A stretch of 64,000 nucleotides of DNA from the NCBI GenBank assembly GCA_000155435.1, contig DS990261.1:334072-398071 (forward strand). The letters run 5' to 3'. Shown here piece by piece: positions 42,729-51,990 of the stretch. The notes under the pieces are model-generated. The model was not told the DNA's origin, did no database searches, and saw only the letters and a program-made list of their open reading frames with translations. The translations under genes were made by a program, and so were the position numbers. How positions within the stretch are numbered: the stretch's first letter is position 1; each line of letters opens with the position of its first letter. The DNA is from Clostridiales bacterium 1_7_47FAA. GTDB lineage: Bacteria; Bacillota; Clostridia; Lachnospirales; Lachnospiraceae.

Positions 42729-43474
42729 AGCAGATAATTACACTAAACAGGGAAATGAAAGATGACTATCACTACAACGAAGCCATCAAGACCCTGAGGA
42801 CCAACATACAGTTTTGCGGAAGCGGCATCCGGACCATCATGCTGACCAGTTCCCTTCCCGATGAAGGAAAAAGTGACATTACATTTGCAATGGCATCATC
42901 CCTGGCACAGATTGGGAAAAAGGTGGTGATGATAGACGCCGACATACGTAAATCCGTCCTGGTGTCCAGGTATCAGCTGGATACGGAAGTATACGGCCTG
43001 TCCCAGTACCTAAGCGGTCAGAAGACCTTGGAGGAAGTCCTCTATGATACGAATGTGGAGAACCTGAGCATGGTATTTGCCGGTCCATATTCCCCCAATC
43101 CCGCCGAACTTCTGGAAGAGGATCTGTTTGGCAAAATGATTGATACGCTTAAGAAAGAATACGACTATGTGATTATAGACACGCCGCCCATGGCCAACCT
43201 GATAGACGGGGCCATTGTCGCAAGACAGTGCGATGGCGCCGTGATGGTGGTGGAAAGCGGATGCATAAGCTACCGTCTGGAACAGCGGGTAAAAAGCCAG
43301 CTGGACAAGAGCGGCTGCCGTATCCTGGGCGTGGTGCTCAACAAGATGAGCATGGAACGAAGCGGATACTACAGTAAGTACTATGGCCGTTACGGGAAAT
43401 ATGGAAAATACTCCAAATATGGGAAGTATGGCAAATACGGAAAATATGAAAAATACGAGAAGGCGAATGCATGA
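42725..43474 (+). CDS. cpsD: Capsule tyrosine kinase CpsD/YwqD (BY-kinase)
   Basis: 249 residues. Walker A TSSLPDEGKSDITFAMA, Walker A' VVMIDADIRKS and Walker B YVIIDTPPMA are as in bacterial tyrosine kinases. The C-terminus is a tail of about 11 tyrosines in a YGKYGKYSKYGKYGKY pattern, the autophosphorylation cluster, longer and more regular than usual. With CpsC it controls polymerisation and export; CpsB reverses the phosphorylation. Its ATG overlaps the cpsC stop, and its stop overlaps the next start. Confidence 0.94.
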   Translation: MKQIITLNREMKDDYHYNEAIKTLRTNIQFCGSGIRTIMLTSSLPDEGKSDITFAMASSLAQIGKKVVMIDADIRKSVLVSRYQLDTEVYGLSQYLSGQKTLEEVLYDTNVENLSMVFAGPYSPNPAELLEEDLFGKMIDTLKKEYDYVIIDTPPMANLIDGAIVARQCDGAVMVVESGCISYRLEQRVKSQLDKSGCRILGVVLNKMSMERSGYYSKYYGRYGKYGKYSKYGKYGKYGKYEKYEKANA

Positions 43475-44523
43475 GCTGGCTGCGCAATCATAAAAACACA
43501 GTATACCGTGTCGGTATTGGGTTAGCGGCGGTTTCCCTGGTTGGTTTCATATGGACAGGCGTGGGTCTGTACAGACAGCGGAAAGCCATAGAAGCAGAAA
43601 TCGCAGCCAGGGGCCACACGGCAGAATCCGGCGGACAGCAGAATGATACATACCTGTTTAGCGGGGACATTGTTGAATATAACGGAAAAAAATACAGGCG
43701 CAACAGCTACGTAAAAGCCATCCTGTGTATGGGCGTGGACCGTGCAGGGGAAATGACAGAAAAGACCACATCTGGTTTTGGGGGACAGTCCGACGGAATA
43801 TTCCTCATTGCCCAGGATACGGTCCGCAATACCATAAAAATACTGATGATACCCCGGGACACCATGACAGATATAACGTTGACGGATTTAAGCGGCAATA
43901 TATTAGGAAAGGATATGCAGCATCTGACCCTGGCCTATGCTTACGGCGATGGCAGGGAAAAAAGCTGCGAATACATGGTGGATGCGGTATCCGGCCTATT
44001 AGGCGGATTGAAGATAGAATGGTATCTGGCGGCAGACATGAGCGCAATCCCCATGCTGAACGATGAGGTGGGCGGCGTGACCGTAACCATTGAAACAGAA
44101 GGCATGGAACAGAGGGACCCTGCCCTGGTAAAGGGGGAAACCGTAACACTTAAGGGGAAACAGGCAGAGACATTTGTCCGGTTCAGGGATATAAAAATAG
44201 GGCATTCGGCCCTATTCCGGATGGATCAGCAGCAGCAATACATCAAGGCATTTTTTGAGGCAGTACAAAAGGGGTCTGCCCATGACAGCGGCCTGGTGGT
44301 ACGGCTGTTCGACAAGGTCCAGGAATACATGGTAACCAATATGGCCAAGGACCAGTACCTTAAGATTGCCATGGATGCCGTGGGAAGCGGAAAACTCAGC
44401 GATGAGGATTTCTACACGGTTCCCGGAGAGGGAGTAGTAACTCCCCGGTATGATGAGTTCTACGCGGATCAGGAGGCACTGACGCCTGTCATACTGGAAC
44501 TGTTTTACCGGGAACTTCAATAA
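43471..44523 (+). CDS. LytR-CpsA-Psr (LCP) family glycopolymer ligase
   Basis: 350 residues: one N-terminal membrane helix (VGIGLAAVSLVGFIWTGVGL) and an extracellular LCP domain. Conserved points are ILMIPRDTMTDI, NDEVGGVTVTIE and the arginine pair in ETFVRFRDIKIG. LCP proteins transfer undecaprenyl-linked glycopolymers to peptidoglycan, so this should anchor the capsule made by this locus. It overlaps cpsD by 4 bases and is the last gene of the coupled cpsB-LCP run. Confidence 0.9.
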   Translation: MSWLRNHKNTVYRVGIGLAAVSLVGFIWTGVGLYRQRKAIEAEIAARGHTAESGGQQNDTYLFSGDIVEYNGKKYRRNSYVKAILCMGVDRAGEMTEKTTSGFGGQSDGIFLIAQDTVRNTIKILMIPRDTMTDITLTDLSGNILGKDMQHLTLAYAYGDGREKSCEYMVDAVSGLLGGLKIEWYLAADMSAIPMLNDEVGGVTVTIETEGMEQRDPALVKGETVTLKGKQAETFVRFRDIKIGHSALFRMDQQQQYIKAFFEAVQKGSAHDSGLVVRLFDKVQEYMVTNMAKDQYLKIAMDAVGSGKLSDEDFYTVPGEGVVTPRYDEFYADQEALTPVILELFYRELQ

Positions 44524-44601
44524 GGTGCAATAACCGGCGTGGAAACATGCTGTTTATTGAATATAAAACTCTTAGGAGAAAAGAAAGGAGAGGTGAAGGA
44601 T

Positions 44602-45300
44602 ATGAAAAAGAAATGCGCAGCAGCTTTAGTGTTGGCAGCAGCCCTGGCAGTACAGCCAATGTGGGCGTTTGCAAGCAGCAGCTCATCCAGCAGCGGCAGT
44701 GACGGAAGCGGTTCAATCACTTCCTCAACAACAACCAACACAAGTGCAAACTCCAACACCACAGTAACTGTATCGTCCAGCGGTGTAAAGACCACAGGCG
44801 CAACAACCAGTGCAAGCCCAAGCGGAAGCACAATCGGTGTTGCTGTAGACACTGTGACAACCACAGGCCAGCAGGTAACAACCAACTCAAAAGGACAGGC
44901 TGTTATCGGTGATACAGCAGTTGGATTTGCTCCAAGCGTAGCAGCAACAGCAGGTCTTCCTGAGAACGTAGTATCTGCAATCAATGAGATTAACGCAGGA
45001 AAGCCACTGACTGAGGCTGTTCAGACCCTGGACCTGACTGGCTACAACGCCCTGACCGGTACCCATGCAATCATTACCATGGATGCCAACACAGGCGCTG
45101 TGAAGACAGGCGCTGTAGAAGTATCCCTGTATGTACCAAACCTGGTTGAAAACCTGGCTAATGTACAGGTATTGTTCTACGACAATGCTACAGGCCAGTG
45201 GCAGCTGATTCCAGCCGTTAAGGTGGATCCAGTTACCAAGACCGTAGCTGTCAATGTTCCTGGATCCGGTACATTATCCGTAGTGTACAAGAACCAGTAA
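44602..45300 (+). CDS. Secreted Ser/Thr-rich protein of unknown function
   Basis: 232 residues from the ATG at 44602 (AAGGAGAGGTGAAGGAT). A signal peptide (KKKCAAALVLAAALAVQPMWAFA) is followed by a low-complexity Ser/Thr/Gly stretch (about 24-90) and a folded C-terminal domain (GLPENVVSAINEINAGKPL, NVQVLFYDNATGQWQLIPAV). Codon choice is unusually uniform, suggesting high expression. No sortase motif or lipobox. Its place between the LCP ligase and the initiating transferase, with its own terminator, suggests an envelope protein co-expressed with capsule. No family recognised. Confidence 0.82.
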   Translation: MKKKCAAALVLAAALAVQPMWAFASSSSSSSGSDGSGSITSSTTTNTSANSNTTVTVSSSGVKTTGATTSASPSGSTIGVAVDTVTTTGQQVTTNSKGQAVIGDTAVGFAPSVAATAGLPENVVSAINEINAGKPLTEAVQTLDLTGYNALTGTHAIITMDANTGAVKTGAVEVSLYVPNLVENLANVQVLFYDNATGQWQLIPAVKVDPVTKTVAVNVPGSGTLSVVYKNQ

Positions 45301-45329
45301 TATTGCACTGACTGCATTGAAAAATGCTG

Positions 45330-45369
45330 ACCGGGGGTATCAGGACACAAGTGTCATGCCCCCGGTTTT
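45330..45369 (+). terminator. Intrinsic terminator after the secreted protein gene
   Basis: ACCGGGGG, then GGACAC, loop AA, GTGTC, then CCCCCGGT and TTTT. A long GC-rich stem with a T-run; clear terminator geometry. Confidence 0.9.
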
Positions 45370-45417
45370 AAAGGGAATTGTCCCGGGAGATCATGAGAAA
45401 AAGTCTGGTGGGGAAAA

Positions 45418-46848
45418 ATGTATCGAAAAGCAGATAAAGGATGGATGAAGCATCTGGATTTCACATTAATCGATGCAATGTGCCTGCAATTAGCCTATAT
45501 TGCAGCCTACTTTGTGCGCCATGGGGTCCACTGGCCTTATGGAAGCCAGTTATACCGAAATATGGTATTGGTTTTTTTGCTGATTCAGATATTCGTTACA
45601 TTCTTTGGTGAAAGTTTCAAGAATGTGCTGAAACGAGGGTACTTAAAAGAATTTACTTCAACAATAAAGCATGTGGGTCTTGTGGTATTGATTGCGGCAT
45701 TTTACCTGTTCGCAACCCAGCAAGGGGAAGAGTACTCAAGAATCACATTGATAATGACCGGTATCCTGTATGCAGTAATTACTTATGCGTGCAGAATCTT
45801 CTGGAAGAAATATCTTCTTACCAGGGGAGAAGGCGGAAGGGGAAAGCGGTCCCTTCTTATCCTGACTTCAATGGATATGGTGGAAGAAGCGGTGGAAAAC
45901 ATCCGCAGCAACAATTATGAGTGTTTCAGGATTGTAGGTGTGACGCTGCTGGATGCTGACTGGACCGGGCGGAATATAAACGGGATAGACATTGTGGCAG
46001 ACAAAGACACCGTGGCAGAATACGTATGCCGGGAATGGGTGGACGAGGTATTTATCAATCTTCCCAAAAAGATGCCTTTGCCGCAGGAACTGATGGATAG
46101 TTTCATTGACATGGGTGTAACCGTACATTTGAAGCTGATTGAGATGGGAAGGCTTAAAGGCCAGATGCAGCATGTGGAACGCATGGGCACATATACGGTG
46201 CTGACCAGCAGCATCAACATGGCTTCCTGGCGCCAGGCGTTTTTTAAACGCGCCATGGACATTGCCGGAGGAATCGTGGGCTGCATATTAACCGGGCTTC
46301 TGTTCCTCATTGTTGCCCCTTGTATCTACATCCAGTCGCCAGGGCCAATCTTCTTTTCCCAAGTCCGCATCGGAAGGAATGGAAGAAGGTTTAAACTATA
46401 TAAATTCCGCAGCATGTACATGGATGCGGAAGAACGGAAAAAGGAATTAATGAATCAGAACCGCGTAGAGGGCGGGATGATGTTCAAGATAGAGAATGAC
46501 CCCAGGATTATTGGGGGCGCAAATGGAATTGGGAACTTCATCCGGAAATACTCCATTGATGAATTCCCACAGTTCTGGAATGTGCTGAAGGGGGATATGA
46601 GCCTGGTAGGCACAAGGCCGCCTACGGTGGATGAGTGGGAGAAGTATGATCTGCACCACCGGGCCAGATTGAGTATAAAGCCGGGCATTACCGGGATGTG
46701 GCAGGTGAGCGGGAGGAGTGAGATTACGGATTTTGAGGAAGTCGTGAAGTTGGATAGGGAGTATATAACGGAGTGGAAGCCTGCGTTGGATATGAGGATA
46801 TTGATGAAGACGGTGCAGGTGGTGTTGGGGAAGGGTGGGGCGATGTAG
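45418..46848 (+). CDS. Undecaprenyl-phosphate sugar phosphotransferase (initiating enzyme)
   Basis: 476 residues of the WbaP/CpsE long type. Four N-terminal helices (about 15-130), a Rossmann-like CoA-binding region (about 145-240), a fifth hydrophobic segment (AMDIAGGIVGCILTGLLFLI), then the catalytic bacterial sugar transferase domain: FKLYKFRSMYMDAEERK, SIDEFPQFWNVLKGDMSLVG, TRPPTVDEWEKY and GITGMWQVSGRS. It loads the first sugar-1-phosphate onto undecaprenyl phosphate for repeat-unit assembly. The sugar (glucose, galactose or an amino sugar) cannot be told. Confidence 0.93.
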   Translation: MYRKADKGWMKHLDFTLIDAMCLQLAYIAAYFVRHGVHWPYGSQLYRNMVLVFLLIQIFVTFFGESFKNVLKRGYLKEFTSTIKHVGLVVLIAAFYLFATQQGEEYSRITLIMTGILYAVITYACRIFWKKYLLTRGEGGRGKRSLLILTSMDMVEEAVENIRSNNYECFRIVGVTLLDADWTGRNINGIDIVADKDTVAEYVCREWVDEVFINLPKKMPLPQELMDSFIDMGVTVHLKLIEMGRLKGQMQHVERMGTYTVLTSSINMASWRQAFFKRAMDIAGGIVGCILTGLLFLIVAPCIYIQSPGPIFFSQVRIGRNGRRFKLYKFRSMYMDAEERKKELMNQNRVEGGMMFKIENDPRIIGGANGIGNFIRKYSIDEFPQFWNVLKGDMSLVGTRPPTVDEWEKYDLHHRARLSIKPGITGMWQVSGRSEITDFEEVVKLDREYITEWKPALDMRILMKTVQVVLGKGGAM

Positions 46849-46935
46849 GTTGATAAAAGAATTTGCGTGTATCAGGCACATTGTGGTAAGACGAGATTAA
46901 AATAATGAATACACAATAGTAGAGAGGAAAGAAAT

Positions 46936-47226
46936 ATGAGTGGAATTAAGATTGCCGTTGCGGGTACTGGATACGTTAGTCTTAGCTTGGCAGTTTTACT
47001 CGCGCAGCATAATCAGGTGATGGCTGTGGATATTGTGCCAGAAAAAGTTGAACTTATTAATAGGAAGAAATCTCCCATTTGGGATGAGTATATCGAAAAA
47101 TACCTGACAGAGAAGGAACTGAACCTAAAGGCTACGTTGGATGCGAAGGTTGCATATTCTGATTCCAAATTTGTGGTTGTTGCGACACCGACAAATGTCT
47201 ACCCTTTAGGAAGTGTTTTGAATTGA
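46936..47226 (+). pseudogene. ugd: UDP-glucose/UDP-N-acetyl sugar 6-dehydrogenase, truncated N-terminal remnant
   Basis: 96 residues, against about 390-400 for a whole enzyme. The frame starts [20 protein letters not shown], the NAD loop (usual Gly replaced by Ser in GYVGLS), and reaches VVVATPTN, after which similarity stops abruptly, and the frame ends 8 residues later. Nothing of the catalytic cysteine domain is found downstream. It has a good ribosome site (GAGAGGAAAGAAAT), so a short product may still be made, but it cannot be an active dehydrogenase. Confidence 0.85.
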
Positions 47227-47230
47227 GACC

Positions 47231-47806
47231 TGTTTTGTACATTGGGTAAAACATTTTGGTGTTGGGTAGACCTGTATATAACGAGCGATGGGTGGAGAGA
47301 TTAAAACATTTTCGTGAAGTGTACACCTACATAATAGCGGTCAATAACTGATTGGCAGGAAAATATGTACAAAATACGCTTGAAATCCACAATGTTTCTC
47401 CGACCTTTAGGGCAGTAGGGATGATGGAATTCAATATTTTTCCGATCGTAAGGGAAGAGCTAAGATGATGTAGATAACCAATTGGAATAAATGCACACTT
47501 GGAACAGTTGAGAGATATCTAGTTTTTGTACAAAGTGACGGCGGAATGCAACAACTAAAGAACCTGTGTGAAAAGCAGCAAATATAGGTACATCTTGACG
47601 GGTTTACACAATACGAAAATGTTTTAGGAAATGACGGTTGTGAGGTTTGGACGAGTGTACACAAAGCCAGAATGTTTTGCACATTTGGCGGTCTGAGTTG
47701 CTACTCAGTGATGAGCAAACACATAGCAAGTCTGTACTATACAAAAATGTTTTGAACATCAGTGGTGAATGTACCTGTACAGGTGTAGGCAAAATGAAAA
47801 TGTTTT
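47231..47806. repeat. AT-rich non-coding stretch with degenerate AATGTTTT repeats
   Basis: This part of the gene-free gap 47227-48013 shows a recurring core (A)AATGTTTT at 47618, 47671, 47746 and 47799 (spacing 53, 75, 53), and in opposite orientation (AAAACATTTT) at 47248 and 47303 (spacing 55). Several copies are preceded by a TACACAA-like element. Frames on either strand are short and resemble no protein. Possibly a decayed repeat array or remnant of a deleted gene. Confidence 0.5.
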
Positions 47807-48013
47807 ACACATACACACGCTTAGTCTGCCATTACCAGACACAGCAGTTAACCACATTATTTTGAAAACTGAAACTGAACCGATAATCGTAAAACAATAG
47901 GCATTGTCGGTTTTGAACATATATGAGAGAGGTGGATAGTAGCCACATCTAAGATTGAAACGATAGACAAGCGGTACTTTGGCCGCAGTATTTACGTATG
48001 GAGGTTGCGCACT

Positions 48014-49147
48014 GTGACTAAGAAGAATGAATTGAAAATTGCAATTCTCGGCCATAAGCGGATTCCATCCAGAGAAGGCGGTATTGAGATTGTGGTGGAA
48101 GAACTAGGTACCAGAATGGTGCAGCAGGGTCACAATGTGACCTGCTATAACAGAAGCGGACATCATGTCAGCGGCAAAGAGTTTGATAGTTCTAATTTAT
48201 CTGAATATAAGGGAGTGAGACTTAAGTCGGTGTTCACAATCGACCGAAAAGGTTTGGCTGCACTAACTTCGAGTTTCTTTGCTGCTTTTGAGGCGGCAGT
48301 TGGAAAGCACGATGTTGTCCATTTTCATGCAGAAGGCCCCTGTGCTATGCTGTGGCTGCCAAAGCTGTTCGGCAAAAGATGTGTGGTCACTGTCCACGGT
48401 CTAGACTGGCAGCGTGAGAAGTGGAAAGGTGGATTTGCTTCTAAATACATAAGGTTTGGTGAGAAAGTAGCTGTTAAGTACGCGGACGAGATTATTGTAC
48501 TGAGCAAAGGCGTACAGGATTACTTCATGCAGACATATGGACGGGAGACGAGATTTATTCCAAATGGAGTGAACTGTCCAGAGATTAGAGAAGCAGAGCT
48601 GATAAAAGAGCAGTTCGGACTTGATAAAAATGGATATGTTTTATTCCTTGGACGCATTGTTCCAGAGAAAGGTCTCAGATACTTAGTTGAAGCGTTTAAG
48701 GAAGTTTGTACAGATAAGGAACTGGTCATTGCAGGTGGTGCATCCGATACAGAAGATTTCATGAATGAAATTAAGAACCTGGCCATGGGTGATGGCAGGG
48801 TGATGTTCACAGGCTTTGTAAGTGGTAGAACGCTTGAAGAGCTGTACAGTAATGCATTTATATACTGCTTGCCGAGTGACTTGGAAGGGATGCCACTGAG
48901 TCTGCTGGAAGCCATGAGCTATGGCAACTGTTGCCTGGTTTCGGATATTGCCGAGTGTGCCGAAATGGTTGAGGACAAAGCGGTTGTGTTTAAGAAAAGC
49001 GATGTAGTTGATCTGAGAGAGAAGCTCCAGATGCTTTGCGATGATAAAGAAATGGTAGAGAGATACAAGAAAACAGCCACAGAGTTCATTTGTCACAAGT
49101 ACAGCTGGGATGATGTGGTTTGGAAAACGATTGAATTATATAGGTGA
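48014..49147 (+). CDS. Glycosyltransferase family 4, DUF1972-type (rhamnosyl/galactosyl-transferase-like)
   Basis: 377 residues from a GTG at 48014, nine bases after GGAGG; a TTG at 48005 touches the ribosome site. The N-terminal IAILGHKRIPSREGGIEIVV is the DUF1972 acceptor-domain mark, and the C-terminal half is GT-B: GYVLFLGRIVPEKGLRYLVE, YCLPSDLEGMPLSLLEAMSYG. It adds a sugar to the lipid-linked repeat unit on the inner membrane face; proteins of this type often add rhamnose or galactose second. Intact, unlike its neighbours. Confidence 0.9.
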   Translation: MTKKNELKIAILGHKRIPSREGGIEIVVEELGTRMVQQGHNVTCYNRSGHHVSGKEFDSSNLSEYKGVRLKSVFTIDRKGLAALTSSFFAAFEAAVGKHDVVHFHAEGPCAMLWLPKLFGKRCVVTVHGLDWQREKWKGGFASKYIRFGEKVAVKYADEIIVLSKGVQDYFMQTYGRETRFIPNGVNCPEIREAELIKEQFGLDKNGYVLFLGRIVPEKGLRYLVEAFKEVCTDKELVIAGGASDTEDFMNEIKNLAMGDGRVMFTGFVSGRTLEELYSNAFIYCLPSDLEGMPLSLLEAMSYGNCCLVSDIAECAEMVEDKAVVFKKSDVVDLREKLQMLCDDKEMVERYKKTATEFICHKYSWDDVVWKTIELYR

Positions 49148-49169
49148 TTTCATTTAATAGGGTGGAAAT

Positions 49170-50007
49170 ATGGATTATAGATTAGCTTACCAGCAGTGGA
49201 CAACTGATGAATTCTTCAACGAAACAACTCGGAAAGAACTGCTGGCAATCAAGGACGAAAAAGAAATAGGGGATTGATTCTACAAGGATTTGGAGTTTGG
49301 TACAGGCGGTTTGCGCGGTGTGATGGGTGCTGGAACCAACCGCATGAACAAGTACACTGTCAGCAAGGTGAGAAAAGGCCTAGGTGACTATCTTCTTATC
49401 ACATACGGTGCAGATGTTTGTGCCGAACATGGTGTGGTTATTGGGTATGATACTAGAAATAATAGCGAATATTTTGCAAAGAATGCAGCTGATGTGTTGA
49501 GCGGGATGGGTATTAAAGTATATCTCCATACCCATGCAAGACCGACTCCGTAGCTGAGTTTCTCAGTGAAATTCTGTAATGCAGTTGCCGGTATTGTGCT
49601 TACGGCAAGCCACAATCCGAAGGATTACAACGGTTATAAAGTTTATGACAAGTATGGATGCCAGTTTGTGCCCTCAGGCAGAGCAGTTCATTTTTCATGC
49701 GAATGCTGTCACGGATTATCACAGTATTTGCTTTGAGGGTAATGATGCCCTTATCTCTATGGCAGATGTGACGGATAACTTTGTTGCCGCCGTCATGAAG
49801 CAGAGCCGATACAGTGGAGATAAGAATCTTCATATCATATATACGCCACTGCATGGCACAGGCAATGTACCAGTCCAGAAGTGTCTGCGGCTGGCTGGAT
49901 TTAACAATGTGAAAAGTGTAGCAGAGCAGGTTGCCCCGGATGGCAACTTTCCGACTGTTGTTTCTCCTAATCCAGAGGACAGACGGGCACTTGAAATGGG
50001 CATTGCT
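49170..50007 (+). pseudogene. manB: Phosphoglucomutase/phosphomannomutase, broken N-terminal part
   Basis: Reading through gives recognisable mutase sequence: FYKDLEFGTGGLRGVMGAGT, the active-site [16 protein letters not shown], and GNFPTVVSPNPEDRRALEMG. It is interrupted by TGA at 49275-49277 (probably CGA in the ancestor), TAG at 49551-49553 (Gln in PTPQLSFSV) and a frameshift near 49670. At about 50007 it passes straight into mannose-1-phosphate guanylyltransferase sequence, so the C-terminal half was lost by deletion. Not functional. Confidence 0.88.
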
Positions 50008-50881
50008 CCGACTTACCCCAGTGATAAATATGGATACATCATTCTGGAAGAAAACGGAAAGGTCAGAAAAGTAAAGGAGTTTAGGGAAAAGCCGGATACC
50101 GAGACTGCGAAGAAATACTTAGCGCAGAATGCCCTGCGGAATGCGGGTGTGTTTGCTTTCTGGCTGGGTTACCTACTGGAAAAAGCACACAGTATGGCAG
50201 ACTTCACCGATTATAGTGACCTTTTTGCCAAGTATGAAACGCTGCCTAAGATTTCTTTTGACTATGCTGTGGTGGAAAAGGAACCCTCCATCCAGGTTGT
50301 CCGTTATAACGGCGATTGGAAGGATGTGGGCACATGGAACATGATGGCAGAAGTCATGTCAGACAATATCAAAGGAAAAGCCATCATGGACGATGCTTGT
50401 GAAAATACACAGATTGTCAACGAACTGAATATTCCGATTCTCTGCATGGGATGTAAAAACATGGTCATTGCTGCCAGTGGAGACGGCATTTTGGTATCCG
50501 ACAAGGAACGCAGTGGCTATATGAAGCCTTATGTAGAGAAAGTCAGTACGCGATGCCATGTTTGCGGAAAAGTCCTGGGGTACGTACACCGTTATGGATG
50601 TAAAGCCCGGCTCTATGACTGTCAAGATTTCTATCCGCGCAGGTGAACATATGACCTACCACAGCTATGATTATCGTGATGAAGTATGGACGGTCATTTC
50701 CGGATAAGGTGAGGCCGTTGTTGATGGCATGGAGCAGAAGTTGAGAGCCGGTGATGTCATTATGGTTGCAACAGGATGTAAGCATACGATCACCGCAACC
50801 ACGCAACTGGCTCTGATTGAAGTACAGATTGACGAGAGCATCAGCGTTGCGGATAAGAAGAAATATGAAATGAATACATAA
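50008..50881 (+). pseudogene. manC: Mannose-1-phosphate guanylyltransferase, broken C-terminal part
   Basis: Starts in mid-protein at PTYPSDKYGYIILEENGKVR, after the deletion junction with the mutase remnant, so the N-terminal nucleotide-binding loop is missing. The central part (KEFREKPDTETAKKYL, DWKDVGTWNMMAEVM) is intact. A frameshift near 50550 moves the C-terminal cupin domain (WGTYTVMDVKPGSMTVKIS, YHSYDYRDEVWTVISG) to another frame, and a TAA lies in it at 50705-50707. GDP-mannose cannot be made from this gene. Confidence 0.88.
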
Positions 50882-50896
50882 CAGCGGGGGCCTGAC

Positions 50897-51864
50897 ATGG
50901 AGATATTGAAGTTAGCGCCAGTGGGTAAGGATTATCTGTGGGGCGGGACACATGTAAGAGAAAACTTTGGCAAGCAGATTAACTTGAACCCGCTGGCAGA
51001 AACATGGGAATGTTCCGTACACCCGGATGGACAGAGTATCGTGGCCAATGGAAGTTTCGCCGGAATGACATTGGCAGAAGTGCTTCGTAAAAACCGGAGT
51101 ATCTTGGTACAAAGGTCGGTGAAGAGAAAGAGCTTCCCATCCTTGTGAAATTCATCGATGCGATGCAGGATTTGTCCGTGCAGCTGCATCCTGATGATGA
51201 TTATGCAAGGGAGTATGAGAACGACAACGGCAAAACAGAGATGTGGTATGTGCTGGAAGCCAATGAGGGTGCGAGCCTGATTTATGGCTTTGAACATCCC
51301 GTCACAGGGGAAATCCTGCGAAAAGCTGTAACAGATGGCGAATTGGACAAGCATCTGCATAAGGCTCGAATACAGAAAGGTGACTGTTTCTATGATTAGG
51401 CAGGTGCTGTTCATGGAATCGGAGCGGGAGCACTGATTGCAGAGATATAGGAAGGCTCCAATGTTATATACCGAGTCTATGATTACGACAGTGTTGACAA
51501 GAGTGGACAGAAGAGACCGCTTCATTTCGAGAAAGCGGTATCTGTAATAAATATGCAGCCGACCAAAGTAGAGCAGAAGAAAAATGGATTTGTCCGTTAT
51601 TATCCTGATTGTTCAAGAGAAATCATATGCCGATGCAAATCTTTTGAAACAGAGCATATTCGTGTGCGAAAAGGCTTCTCTTTTACGGCAATGGAGGAAT
51701 CCTATCAGGTTCTTCTCTGCCTGGATGGTGAGGGTCAAGTGGAAACGGTAGATGAACGAAAGAAAACGGTACGGTTTCACAAGGGCGACTGCCTTTTCAT
51801 TCTGGTAGGGATAGCGCGTTGTTATCTTATTGGAAATACAGAAATTTTGAAAATTCGATGCTAG
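50897..51864 (+). pseudogene. manA: Mannose-6-phosphate isomerase, type I, broken
   Basis: Starts normally (MEILKLAPVGKDYLWGGTHV). A frameshift at about 51090 in an A-run moves PEYLGTKVGEEKELPILVKF to another frame. TAG codons at 51397-51399 and 51448-51450 (the second in place of Gln in EIQEGSNVIYRVYDYD) break the zinc-domain region AGAVHGIGAGALIAE. The C-terminal part to 51864 is otherwise recognisable. With the two preceding genes, the whole GDP-mannose route of this locus is dead. Confidence 0.87.
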
Positions 51865-51873
51865 GTGAAAAAG

Positions 51874-51990
51874 GTGAAAGGTATAATTTTAGCAGGCAGC
51901 AGCGGCACTCGTCTTTATCCTTTAACGAAGGTTACTTCTAAGCAGCTTCTGCCAATTTACGACAAACCAATGATTTATCACAGTCGGTAA
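51874..51990 (+). pseudogene. rmlA: Glucose-1-phosphate thymidylyltransferase, 38-residue N-terminal remnant
   Basis: A GTG at 51874 opens [20 protein letters not shown] and continues to [14 protein letters not shown], the exact N-terminus of RmlA (AGGSGTRL usual; here SS), then stops two residues later at TAA 51988. The remaining ~250 residues are gone, replaced by acyltransferase sequence. A deletion scar. dTDP-rhamnose synthesis genes are not otherwise seen. Confidence 0.85.

Noticed and set aside
47231..47806. Spaced repeats considered as a decayed CRISPR array
   Set aside because: Only an 8-10-base core recurs, in both orientations and with unequal spacing; no cas genes.
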